NCBI RefSeq assembly: GCF_010730745.1
Contig: NZ_AP022615.1
Span: 3,100,001-3,164,000, forward strand
DNA length: 64,000 bases
Direction: 5' to 3'
DNA from: Mycobacterium heidelbergense
Lineage (GTDB): Bacteria; Actinomycetota; Actinomycetes; Mycobacteriales; Mycobacteriaceae
The notes beneath the pieces are model-generated. The model had not been told where the DNA came from. It was given only the letters and a program-made list of their open reading frames with translations, and did not search any database. The translations under genes and the position numbers were made by a program. Shown one piece after another: positions 16,840 through 25,214 of this stretch (positions within the stretch are counted from its first letter, which is position 1; each line of letters opens with the position of its first letter).

Positions 16840-17496
16840 ATGTTGAAGGTGTTGCTCGCGACCGCATCCGCGTGTGTGCTCGCCGGCTGCTCGTCGGGTG
16901 GCGATGCCTCCTCGGCGAAGGTCGACATCCGCAAGGTCGCCGACGTGAGGTCAAGCTTCGGGCCTGAGTACAAAGTCACCGAGATCGGGGAGCGGGGGAT
17001 CGATCCCAAGCTGCTGTCCGCCCGCAAGCTACCCGACGGCCTGACCTTCGATCCCGCGAATTGCGCGAAAGTGGCAGCGGGGCCGGACATGCCACCGGAC
17101 TTGCAGGGCAATATGGCCGCCGTCTCCGCCGAGGGCAACGGCAACCGGTTCGTCGTGATCGCCGTGGAGACCTCGAAAGCCCTGCCGTTCAACGAGCCCG
17201 GGAAGGACTGCGGCAAGGTCGCTTTCACCGGGGCGCAGGTCCGGGGCGGCATCGAGGTGATCGATGCGCCGCACATCGACGGGGCACGCACGACGGGCGT
17301 GCACCGGGTCCTGCAGGCGGTGGTGGCCGGGGGCGCCCGCACCGGCGAGCTCTACGACTATTCGGCCCAATTCGGCGATTACCAGGTGATCGTCATCGCC
17401 AATCCGCTGGTGATCCCCGGGCAGGTGCTTGCGCCGGTGGATACCGGGCGCGCCCGCGACCTGCTGGTGAAGGCGGTGACGGCGGTCCGCGGCTGA
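16840..17496 (+). CDS. Putative lipoprotein, tandem paralogue of the preceding gene
   Basis: The ATG at 16840 gives 218 residues and is preferred to the upstream 16822 because it starts a clean signal peptide, MLKVLLATASACVLAGC, with lipobox LAGC. It shares with its neighbour the IRKVADVRSSFGPEYKVTE opening, CGKVAFTG, PHIDGARTTGV and the DLLVKAVTAVRG end. It lies 27 bp downstream on the same strand. The role is unknown. Confidence 0.75.
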   Translation: MLKVLLATASACVLAGCSSGGDASSAKVDIRKVADVRSSFGPEYKVTEIGERGIDPKLLSARKLPDGLTFDPANCAKVAAGPDMPPDLQGNMAAVSAEGNGNRFVVIAVETSKALPFNEPGKDCGKVAFTGAQVRGGIEVIDAPHIDGARTTGVHRVLQAVVAGGARTGELYDYSAQFGDYQVIVIANPLVIPGQVLAPVDTGRARDLLVKAVTAVRG

Positions 17497-17504
17497 ACCA
17501 GGGC

Positions 17505-18101
17505 CTAGCGGACGTCGCGCGGCCGGAATTGGATGCTGACGCGCGGCCCGGTGGGCGCCGACGTCTTGGGCACCGCGTGCTCCCAGGTGCGTTGGCAGGA
17601 TCCGCCCATCACCAGCAGGTCGCCGTGGGCCTGCGGCAGCCTGAGCGACGGGCCGCCGCCGCGCCGCCGCAACGCGAAGGTGCGGGTGGCGCCGAGGCTG
17701 ATGATCGCGACCATGGTGTCCTGCGAGCTGCCGCGACCGATGGTGTCGCCGTGCCAGGCGACGCTGTCGGAGCCGTCGCGGTAACAACACAATCCGGCCG
17801 TGGTGAAGGGTTCGCCCATTTCGCCGGCGTAGATGTCGTTGAGCCGCCGGCGCAGCCGCGCCAGCAGCGGGTGCGGGGGATCCTCGACCGTCAGGTCGTG
17901 AAAGCTCACCAGCCGGGGCACGTCGACCACCCGGTCGTACATGTGGCGGCGCTCGGCCCGCCACGGCGCCGTCGACAGCAGGGCGTCGAGCAGGCCTTCG
18001 GCGTCGGCCAGCCAGCCGGCGCGGATCTCGATGAAGGCGCCGTCGCCGAGGTGTCTGCGCTCGGTGTGCGTGAACAGCGAGCCCTGTACCGCGATCGCCA
18101 C
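17505..18101 (-). CDS. AlkB-like 2-oxoglutarate/Fe(II) dioxygenase (Rv1000c-like)
   Basis: GTG at 18101 gives 198 residues; GTG 18110 would add three. The iron ligands are seen as H-x-D in AWHGDTIG and the distal H in TWEHAVPK, and the 2-oxoglutarate arginine lies in PRVSIQFRPR. LPQAHGDLLVMGGSCQ fits the AlkB family core. Such enzymes demethylate nucleic acids or other substrates; the target here is unknown. It is divergent from arcA, with about 58 bp between the starts. Confidence 0.82.
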   Translation of the reverse strand: MAIAVQGSLFTHTERRHLGDGAFIEIRAGWLADAEGLLDALLSTAPWRAERRHMYDRVVDVPRLVSFHDLTVEDPPHPLLARLRRRLNDIYAGEMGEPFTTAGLCCYRDGSDSVAWHGDTIGRGSSQDTMVAIISLGATRTFALRRRGGGPSLRLPQAHGDLLVMGGSCQRTWEHAVPKTSAPTGPRVSIQFRPRDVR

Positions 18102-18159
18102 GCCGCCCACTCTATCGCACATCCGTTCGATGAAGGCCGGACCGGCTACGGTTTTCACT

Positions 18160-19371
18160 ATGGGTGTTGTCGAGCTCGGCACCAATTCCGAGGTGGGCGC
18201 GCTGCGGGTCGTCATCCTGCACCGCCCCGGCGCCGAGCTGCTGCGACTCAATCCGCGCAACAACGACCAGTTGCTGTTCGACGGGTTGCCGTGGGTCGCG
18301 CGTGCGCAGGAGGAGCATGACCAGTTCGCGGGGCTGCTGCGTTCGCGCGGCGTCGAAGTCCTGCTGCTGTCCGACCTGCTGACCGAGGCGCTCAACCACA
18401 GCGGGGCCGCCCGGATGCAGGGTGTCGCCGCCGCGGTCGATGCGCGCCGGCTCGGATTGCCGTTGGCGCAAGAGCTTTCGGCCTACCTGCGCGGCCTGGA
18501 CCCGGTCAGGCTCGCCAACGTGCTGACGGCCGGCATGACGTTTAACGAGCTGCCGCCGGCCACCCGGACCGACGTGTCGTTGGTGATTCGCATGCACCAC
18601 GGCGCGGACTTCGTCATCGAGCCGCTGCCTAACCTCGTGTTCACCCGCGACTCGTCGATATGGATCGGCCCGCGGGTGGTGATCCCGACGCTGGCGCTGC
18701 GCGCCCGGGTCCGCGAGGCGTCGCTGACCGACCTGATCTATGCCCACCACCCGCGGTTCGCCGGGGTGCGGCGCGCCTACGAGTCGCGCACCGCGCCCGT
18801 CGAGGGCGGCGACGTGCTGCTGCTCGCCCCCGGCGTGGTGGCGGTCGGGGTGGGGGAGCGGACCACCCCGGCCGGTGCGGAGGCGTTGGCGCGCAGCCTC
18901 TTTGACGACAACCTCGCGAACACGGTGCTCGCGGTGCCGATCGCGCAGCGGCGCGCGCAGATGCATCTGGACACGGTGTGCACGATGGTCGACACCGACA
19001 CCGTGGTGATGTACGCGAACATCGTCGACACGCTGTCGGCGTTCACGATCCAGCGCACGCCCGACGGCGTCACCATCAGCGATGAGGCCCCGTTCCTGGA
19101 TGCCGCGGCCACGGCGATGGGGATCGACAAGCTGCGGGTGATCGACACCGGGCTCGACCCTTTGGTCGCCGAACGCGAGCAGTGGGACGACGGCAACAAC
19201 ACGCTGGCGTTGGCGCCCGGGGTCGTGGTCGCCTATGAGCGCAACGCGCAGACCAACGCCCGTCTGCGGGACGCGGGTATCGAGGTGCTGACCATCGCGG
19301 GGTCCGAATTGGGCACCGGGCGCGGCGGCCCCCGCTGCATGTCCTGTCCGGTGGCGCGCGACCCCCTGTAG
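18160..19371 (+). CDS. arcA: Arginine deiminase
   Basis: The ATG at 18160 gives 403 residues, the usual size. Catalytic features are FTRDSS, EGGDVLLL, HLDTV and the C-terminal CMSCPV that carries the nucleophilic cysteine. It hydrolyses arginine to citrulline and ammonia. It stands alone here, without arcB or arcC, as in M. tuberculosis Rv1001. The gene ends 5 bp before the long inverted repeat that separates it from convergent pmt. Confidence 0.95.
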   Translation: MGVVELGTNSEVGALRVVILHRPGAELLRLNPRNNDQLLFDGLPWVARAQEEHDQFAGLLRSRGVEVLLLSDLLTEALNHSGAARMQGVAAAVDARRLGLPLAQELSAYLRGLDPVRLANVLTAGMTFNELPPATRTDVSLVIRMHHGADFVIEPLPNLVFTRDSSIWIGPRVVIPTLALRARVREASLTDLIYAHHPRFAGVRRAYESRTAPVEGGDVLLLAPGVVAVGVGERTTPAGAEALARSLFDDNLANTVLAVPIAQRRAQMHLDTVCTMVDTDTVVMYANIVDTLSAFTIQRTPDGVTISDEAPFLDAAATAMGIDKLRVIDTGLDPLVAEREQWDDGNNTLALAPGVVVAYERNAQTNARLRDAGIEVLTIAGSELGTGRGGPRCMSCPVARDPL

Positions 19372-19375
19372 CTCC

Positions 19376-19435
19376 GCGAGCAGACGCAGAATCGCACGCG
19401 CAGAGCACGCTCAGTGCGATTCTGCGTCTGCTCGC
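19376..19435. terminator. 22-bp perfect inverted repeat between convergent arcA and pmt
   Basis: The arms at 19376-19397 and 19414-19435 are exact reverse complements, with a 16-base loop. The core is GCAGACGCAGAATCGCAC. There is no T-run, as usual for mycobacterial terminators. It sits exactly between two converging genes, so it probably works in both directions. Its perfection suggests a member of a dispersed hairpin family. Confidence 0.75.
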
Positions 19436-19444
19436 GCTGGGGAA

Positions 19445-21022
19445 TCAGCGCCAGCTGGGCAGCCAGATCTCCATGTTCCAGGTCTGTTGGGAGATGGGCA
19501 GGCCGGTGAGCACCGGGAACAGCCAGGCGAAGTTGGTCACCACCAAAGCCACATAGCAGCTCACGGCGATCAGGCTCAGCGTTCGGCGTTCGGAGTTTTG
19601 ACCGGGCCTTCGCGCGGGGAAGTACAGAATGTCGCCGCAGATCAGCGCGATGGCCATGGCCAGGAACGGCGCCATGGTGGCCGCGTAGAAGAAGTACATT
19701 TGCCGGTCGATGTCGGCGAACCAGGGCAGCCACCCCGCGCAATAGCCGACCCAGACCACGGCGTAGCGCCAGTCGCGGCGAACCAGCATTCGCCAGGTGG
19801 CGTAGAGCAGCACCGGAACCGCCAGCCACCACATGGCGGGCGTGCCCACCAGCATCTCGGCCTTGACGCACGACTGCCCGCCGCACCCCGCGACGTTCTG
19901 CTGGTCGATGGCATATAGAACCGGCCGCAACGACATCGGCCAGCTCCACGGCTTGGATTCCCACGGGTGGTGGTTGCCGGCGGAATTCGTCAGGCCGGCA
20001 TGAAACTGAAAAGCCTTGGCGGTGTAGTGCCACAGCGACCGGATGGCGTCGGGCAGCGGCACGATCGAGTGGCGGCCGATCGACTGGCCCACCTCATGGC
20101 GGTCGATCGCGGTCTCGGACGCGAACCACGGCGCGTAGCTGGCGAGGTAAACGGCGAACGGGATGAGGGCCAGCGCGTACGCGGTGGGGATCAGGTCCCG
20201 TCGCAGCGCGCCCAGCCAGGGTCTGGTCACTTGGTACTGCCGCCGCGCCGCCACGTCGAACGCCAACGACATCGCGGCGAAGAACAACACGAAGTACAGC
20301 CCGGACCACTTTGTGCCGCAAGCCAATCCGAGCAGCACCCCGGCGCCGAACCGCCACCAGCGCACGCCCAGCCGCGGGCCCCATATGGTTTCGGCGGCGC
20401 GGCCCTCCAGCAGTGCGATGTGCATTCGCTGGCGCACCTGATCGCGGTCGACGATCAGCGCGCCGAACGCCGCGACCACGAAGAAGGTGAGCAGGCCGTC
20501 GAGCAACGCGGTCCGCGCGGTGACGAAGCTGACGCCGTCGCAGATGACCAGCACGCCGGCGATCGCGCCGACCAGGGTCGAGCGGCTGATCCGCCGGACG
20601 ATCCGCATCACCAGCGCCACCATGACCACGCCGAGCAGCGCGCCGGTGAACCGCCAGCCCACCCCGTTGTAGCCGAAGATCGCCTCGCCGATCGCGATCA
20701 GCTGCTTGCCCACCGGGGGGTGGACGACCAGACCGAACCCGGGGTTGTCCTCCACCCCGTGGTTGTGCAGCACCTGCCAGGCCTGCGGCGCGTAATGCTT
20801 CTCGTCGAAGACGGGCGTGCCGGCATCGGTGGGCGAGCCCAGGTTGAGGAACCGGGTCACCGTCGCCAGCACCGCGATCACGCCGGTCACTACCCAGCCG
20901 CGGATGTGATCGGTTGGCCCGAAGTCCGCGACCGGAACCAGCGGCCCGGGGCTGACGACGGGCACGACACGCTCGACGCGGCTTTCCAAGGCGATGGAGC
21001 TTTCGCGGGGCGGGGCGGTCAT
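19445..21022 (-). CDS. pmt: Protein O-mannosyltransferase (PMT/GT39)
   Basis: The ATG at 21022 gives 525 residues. A polytopic membrane protein with the catalytic acidic motif in the first external loop (PVFDEKHYAPQAW), GFGLVVHPPVGKQLI, and the conserved FHAGL, HPWESKPWSWP and GNHHP segments of bacterial PMT enzymes. It transfers mannose from polyprenyl-phosphomannose to Sec-exported proteins. It corresponds to Rv1002c by order. It is divergent from rsmI. Confidence 0.93.
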   Translation of the reverse strand: MTAPPRESSIALESRVERVVPVVSPGPLVPVADFGPTDHIRGWVVTGVIAVLATVTRFLNLGSPTDAGTPVFDEKHYAPQAWQVLHNHGVEDNPGFGLVVHPPVGKQLIAIGEAIFGYNGVGWRFTGALLGVVMVALVMRIVRRISRSTLVGAIAGVLVICDGVSFVTARTALLDGLLTFFVVAAFGALIVDRDQVRQRMHIALLEGRAAETIWGPRLGVRWWRFGAGVLLGLACGTKWSGLYFVLFFAAMSLAFDVAARRQYQVTRPWLGALRRDLIPTAYALALIPFAVYLASYAPWFASETAIDRHEVGQSIGRHSIVPLPDAIRSLWHYTAKAFQFHAGLTNSAGNHHPWESKPWSWPMSLRPVLYAIDQQNVAGCGGQSCVKAEMLVGTPAMWWLAVPVLLYATWRMLVRRDWRYAVVWVGYCAGWLPWFADIDRQMYFFYAATMAPFLAMAIALICGDILYFPARRPGQNSERRTLSLIAVSCYVALVVTNFAWLFPVLTGLPISQQTWNMEIWLPSWR

Positions 21023-21123
21023 CACGTCGATCGTAGGCTGTCCGGCATGACCCGCGCCGGCGACGATGCAGTGGGGGCACCGCCCGCTTGCGGGGGACGT
21101 AGCGATGAGGAGGAGCGGCGCAT

Positions 21124-21960
21124 ATGACCTCCGGTCGTCTGTTGCTGGGCGCGACCCCGCTGGGGCAGCCATCCGATGCCTCGCCGCGGCTGGTCGACGC
21201 GCTGGCCCGCGCCGATGTCGTGGCCGCCGAGGACACCCGGCGGGCGCGGACGCTGGCCAAGGCGCTCGACGTGGGGATCACCGGCCGGGTGGTCAGCCTG
21301 TTCGACCGGGTCGAGGCCGCGCGGGTGCCCGCCCTGGTCGAGGCGATCAAAGGCGGGGCGACGGTGTTGGTGGTCAGTGACGCCGGGATGCCGGTGATCA
21401 GCGACCCCGGGTATCGGCTGGTCGCGGCGTGTGTCGAGGCCGGTCTGCCGGTGCAGTGCCTGCCCGGGCCGTCCGCGGTGACCACCGCGCTGGCCGTGTC
21501 CGGTCTGCCGTCGGAGAAGTTCTGTTTCGAGGGTTTCGCCCCGCGCAGGGGCGCGGCGCGGAAAACGTGGCTGGCCTCGCTGGCCGACGAGCGGCGCACC
21601 TGCGTGTTCTTCGAATCGCCGCGCCGGCTGCCCGCGTGCCTGCGTGACGCCGTCGAGCAGCTCGGTGGCTCGCGGCGGGCGGTGGTGTGCCGGGAGCTGA
21701 CCAAGGTCCACGAGGAAGTGGTGCGCGGGTCGCTCGACGAGCTGGCGACCTGGGCGGCCGACGGCGTGCTCGGCGAGATCACCGTCGTGCTCGCCGGCGC
21801 AGCGCCGCGCGCCGACCTGCCGTCCCTGCTGGCGGAGGTGGAGGCGCTGGTCGCGGGAGGGCTGCGCGTCAAAGACGCCTGCGGCGAGGTGGCCGCGGGG
21901 CATCCGGATGTGCGCTCGAGCCAGCTCTACGACGCGGTGCTGCGATCACGCCGAGACTGA
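21124..21960 (+). CDS. rsmI: 16S rRNA (cytidine-1402-2'-O)-methyltransferase
   Basis: The protein has 278 residues, with GAGGAG upstream of ATG 21124. Tetrapyrrole-methylase fold signatures are LLLGATPLG, ADVVAAEDTRRA, VVSDAGMPVISDPGYRLV, LPGPSAVTTAL and FFESPRRL. It methylates the ribose of C1402 in the decoding centre of 16S rRNA with SAM. The order between pmt and the Rv1004c-like gene matches M. tuberculosis Rv1003. Confidence 0.94.
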   Translation: MTSGRLLLGATPLGQPSDASPRLVDALARADVVAAEDTRRARTLAKALDVGITGRVVSLFDRVEAARVPALVEAIKGGATVLVVSDAGMPVISDPGYRLVAACVEAGLPVQCLPGPSAVTTALAVSGLPSEKFCFEGFAPRRGAARKTWLASLADERRTCVFFESPRRLPACLRDAVEQLGGSRRAVVCRELTKVHEEVVRGSLDELATWAADGVLGEITVVLAGAAPRADLPSLLAEVEALVAGGLRVKDACGEVAAGHPDVRSSQLYDAVLRSRRD

Positions 21961-21974
21961 GCCCGTCGGCCAGG

Positions 21975-22889
21975 TCAGGGCGTGCAGACCCCGATGGGAC
22001 CGAATCCCGGGGTGCACAACCGCGGGTGCGGGATAGACGGCGGGCCGGGCAGCGGGGGAGGCGCCGGCAGGGCGGGCAACGCCGGCAGCGCCGGGGCCGC
22101 GGGTAGCCCCGGCAGCGCGGGTGCCGCCGGTAGCGCGGGCAACGCCGGCAGCGCCGGTGCCGCGGGCAGTGCCGGTAGTGCGGGGGCCGCCGGGAGACCG
22201 ACCGCCGGGACCGCCGCGGCCACCGCCGGGACCGCCGCAGCCGCCGCGGCGGTGGGGATGCCGATCCCCGGCAGCGACGGGAGGCTCAGGTTCGGCAGGA
22301 GGCCCAGGTTGTGAAGGTATGTCAGCGCTATCGCGGCGCTGGTCACGGTGCCCACGAGGCCGGATCCCACACCCACGACGGTGCCGCCCACGCCCACGAC
22401 GCCCTGCACGACCGACAAGGCCACCGCCGCCCCGCTGGGCACGCCGGCAATGCCGGCCAGGCCGGGCAGTAGGGCGGCCGGGTCCGCCAGGCCGGGGACG
22501 AGACCGGCCACGTCGGGCAGCCCGGCCACGCCCACGTCGGGCAGGGCCGCGCTCGGTACGCCCCCTCCGCCGAATCCGGGGCCGGTGGCCACGCCGGGCA
22601 CCGCGCGCGCGGTGGAGGGAACACCCGGTGCGGGGGGCTGAGTCGCCGCACCGGGCGCGATCACATTGGCCGCCTCCGAAAACGGCGTAGCCGGTGCTGC
22701 CTGGGTGGTCGGTTTCGGTGCTGCGGGCGTCTCGGGCATCAGGACCGACGCCACCTTCTCGCACACCGTCCCGCCCTTGCCGCATGTCGCTTCCCCCGAG
22801 AGCGGCGTAGTCACCGAGGTCAGCGGCGTGACCGCCAGCGTTCCACCCAGCAAGGCGGAAGCCGCGGCGCCCAAGACGGCGATTCTCAT
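21975..22889 (-). CDS. Exported Ala/Pro/Leu-repeat protein (Rv1004c-like)
   Basis: The protein has 304 residues. It has a signal-peptide start (MRIAVLGAAASALLGGTLAV), two cysteines (CGKGGTVC) just after it and two near the end (LCTPGFGPIGVC). Between these is a central glycine/valine-rich part, then a long run of AAPALPALP-type repeats (about 205-285). No enzyme signature is seen. It is probably a secreted or wall-associated structural protein. The DNA repeats (GCCGGCAGCGCCGG-type) span about 22050-22240 and may vary in copy number. Confidence 0.7.
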   Translation of the reverse strand: MRIAVLGAAASALLGGTLAVTPLTSVTTPLSGEATCGKGGTVCEKVASVLMPETPAAPKPTTQAAPATPFSEAANVIAPGAATQPPAPGVPSTARAVPGVATGPGFGGGGVPSAALPDVGVAGLPDVAGLVPGLADPAALLPGLAGIAGVPSGAAVALSVVQGVVGVGGTVVGVGSGLVGTVTSAAIALTYLHNLGLLPNLSLPSLPGIGIPTAAAAAAVPAVAAAVPAVGLPAAPALPALPAAPALPALPALPAAPALPGLPAAPALPALPALPAPPPLPGPPSIPHPRLCTPGFGPIGVCTP

Positions 22890-23012
22890 GGCGGGTCCCC
22901 TCCAGCAGTCGACTCGCGATCGGCGCGGGCCAATGTCAGAAGCTTAGGCGCACGCGGCACGGGATGCGGCGGGTTATCCGAAATTCATAGCCGGGGCCGA
23001 TGGCGTTTAACC

Positions 23013-24266
23013 TTAGCCGACCGGCGCCGCGGCCGGGGCGCCTACCAGCCCGACGATCGGGGCCGCCTTGTGCAGGCATTCTTCCCATTCGGCGTCCGGA
23101 TCGGAGTCGGCGGTGATCCCGCCGCCGACGCCCAGCACGGCGGTACCGCCGGCGTGGAATTCGACGGTGCGGATCGCGACGTTCAGCTCGCATCCGGCGA
23201 CCGGGGACACCAAACCGATTGTGCCGCAATATATTCCGCGACGGTTCTGCTCCCATTGGGAAATCAGTTGGCGGGCGCGGTGTTTGGGTGTTCCGGTGAC
23301 CGAGGCCGGGGGAAAGGCGGCGTCCAGCAGCGCCGGCGTCGGTAGCTCGACGGGGACCCGCGCCGACACGGTCGACACCAGGTGCCACACGCCCGGCGCA
23401 CGCCGCACCATCAAGAGCTCGGGCACGGTGACGGTGCCGACGGTCGCCACCCGGCCGAGGTCATTGCGGACCAGGTCCACGATCATGATGTTTTCCGCCA
23501 CCTCCTTGGCCGAGGCTCGCAGCGCCGACGGCCAGGCATCCAGGGGCAGGGTGCCCTTGATCGGGCTCGACGTCACCACCGCGCCGCGGCGGCGCAAGAA
23601 AAGCTCCGGAGACAGCGACGCCACCGCGCCCCACGACCCGGCAAGGTAGGCGGCCCGGGCCGGGGAGGTGCGGGCGACGCCGTCGATGAAGAAGTCCAGC
23701 GGGGTCCCGGTGACCGTGCCGGTCAGCTGCGTGCACACGCACGCCTGGTAGACCTCGCCGGCGCGGATTGCCTCCAGGCAGGCCAGTACTCCGCCGCGGT
23801 GTGCCGCGCGATCGGCGGCGCCCCAGTCGATCCGGCAGTCGCGCGGCGGTGACTGTGTTGCCGCCAATGCGGCGGTCAGCCAGCCCAGCATCGGCGCGCC
23901 GGACAGGCTTTCGTACCACCACTGCCCGTCCCGGTCGCGGCGAAGGACGCAGTCGGTCCAGCCGCCCGCGGCTTCGGGAATCCGGTTCGGCCGCCCGTCG
24001 GCAGCGGGATCCGGATAGGCCAGGTAACCGACCCACCCGCCGCCCACCGCTTCCGAGGGGGGCGTCCGCGAGCCGAGCGGGACCGCGAAGGCGCGGCCGA
24101 CGTCCACCGGCCGCACCGACAGGCTGGGGACGATCACCGCCAGCGCACCGAACCAGTCGCCGGTCAGCGCGGCCGGCGGCGGCAGCGCGAGCCGATCGGT
24201 GGCGTCGCCGATGGCGCGCAGCACGCGGGGTGCGGCGCCAAGGTCGCCGAGCCGCTCGATTCGCAC
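23013..24266 (-). CDS. pabB: Aminodeoxychorismate synthase component I
   Basis: The protein has 417 residues. Chorismate-binding motifs are GEVYQACVCTQL, SPELFLRRRG, SSPIKGTLPL (the PIKGT signature), AENIMIVDLVRNDLGR and FPPASVTGTPK, and the end is GGGITADSDPDAEWEE. It converts chorismate and ammonia to 4-amino-4-deoxychorismate for folate synthesis. The PIKGT form points to PabB over TrpE. No pabA or pabC is adjacent. It corresponds to Rv1005c. Confidence 0.93.
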   Translation of the reverse strand: MRIERLGDLGAAPRVLRAIGDATDRLALPPPAALTGDWFGALAVIVPSLSVRPVDVGRAFAVPLGSRTPPSEAVGGGWVGYLAYPDPAADGRPNRIPEAAGGWTDCVLRRDRDGQWWYESLSGAPMLGWLTAALAATQSPPRDCRIDWGAADRAAHRGGVLACLEAIRAGEVYQACVCTQLTGTVTGTPLDFFIDGVARTSPARAAYLAGSWGAVASLSPELFLRRRGAVVTSSPIKGTLPLDAWPSALRASAKEVAENIMIVDLVRNDLGRVATVGTVTVPELLMVRRAPGVWHLVSTVSARVPVELPTPALLDAAFPPASVTGTPKHRARQLISQWEQNRRGIYCGTIGLVSPVAGCELNVAIRTVEFHAGGTAVLGVGGGITADSDPDAEWEECLHKAAPIVGLVGAPAAAPVG

Positions 24267-24299
24267 CGCCCTAGCTTGACAGAGCGGTGGGCCCGCCGC

Positions 24300-25214
24300 T
24301 CAGCCGCGGCTGATGTCGCGAGGCGCCGCCAGGGCCGCCAGCTTCTCCGGGTTGCGCATCACGTAGAAGTTGGTGATCTTCTCGTCGGCGATCTCCACCG
24401 TGGCCGCCATCTCGAGGCGTCCGTCCTGATAGACCAGCACCGCCGGAGCGCTGTTACAGGTCACCATCTCCACGCGCAGCGTCGCCCATATCTCCCGCAT
24501 CTTGCGCATCAGGCCGGAGATGGCCCTGGCCACCCGCTCGGCGCCGACAACCGGCCTGCGGGCGGCGCTCACGATGCCGCCGCTGTCGGCCGTCCAGGTG
24601 GCGTCCGGGGCAAGCATCGTCATCAGCGCGTCCACGTCCCCGCCGGCCGCGGCGGCCAGAAACCGCGCGGTGATCTCCGCGTTCCGTTCCGGGGCGACCG
24701 CGTCGAACCTTCTCCGCCCGGCCCGAACGTGTTCGCGGGCGCGGTGCGCGACCTGTCGCACGGTCGGCGCCGGTTTGCCTACCGCGCCGGCGATCTCGCT
24801 GTAGTCGAAACCGAACACCTCGCGCAGCACGAACACCGCGCGTTCGTCGGGACTCAGCGTCTCCAGCAGAACCAGCATCGCCATCGAAACCGATTCCGCC
24901 AGAACCACATCGGCCGACGGATCCTGCTCGTCGAGCAGCAGCGGTTCGGGTAGCCAGGGCCCCACATACTCCTCGCGGCGACGTGCGTCGGCCCGCAGCG
25001 CGTTGAGCGCCTGCCGGGTGACCAGCTGGGCCAGGTACGACTTGGTGTCGCGCACGGTCGACAGGTCGACGGCCGCCCATCGCAGATAGCTGTCCTGCAA
25101 CACGTCGTCGGCCTCGGTCGCAGACCCGAGGATCTCGTAGGCGATGGTGAACAGCAACGGCCGCAGCAGGATGAACCGTTCGGCGTGCTCGTCGGGGGTC
25201 GGTGCGCGCGTCAT
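24300..25214 (-). CDS. ECF sigma factor, SigJ type with SnoaL-like C-terminal domain
   Basis: The ATG at 25214 gives 304 residues. Region 2 is PLLFTIAYEILGSATEADDVLQDSYLRW (about 18-45). Region 4 is SPDERAVFVLREVFGFDYSEIAGAVGKPAPTVRQVAHRAREHV (about 120-165). The C-terminal NTF2/SnoaL-like domain (about 175-300) replaces an anti-sigma gene, as in SigJ/ECF41-type factors. Its start overlaps the stop of the upstream oxidoreductase (ATGA), a pairing typical of ECF41-like systems. It is not the syntenic sigJ of M. tuberculosis (Rv3328c). Confidence 0.87.
   Translation of the reverse strand: MTRAPTPDEHAERFILLRPLLFTIAYEILGSATEADDVLQDSYLRWAAVDLSTVRDTKSYLAQLVTRQALNALRADARRREEYVGPWLPEPLLLDEQDPSADVVLAESVSMAMLVLLETLSPDERAVFVLREVFGFDYSEIAGAVGKPAPTVRQVAHRAREHVRAGRRRFDAVAPERNAEITARFLAAAAGGDVDALMTMLAPDATWTADSGGIVSAARRPVVGAERVARAISGLMRKMREIWATLRVEMVTCNSAPAVLVYQDGRLEMAATVEIADEKITNFYVMRNPEKLAALAAPRDISRG

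Noticed and set aside
22050..22240. GCCGGCAGCG-type short repeats considered as a CRISPR array or PE_PGRS gene
   Set aside because: No regular repeat-spacer structure and no PE domain; the repeats are codons of the Ala/Pro/Leu-rich exported protein on the minus strand.
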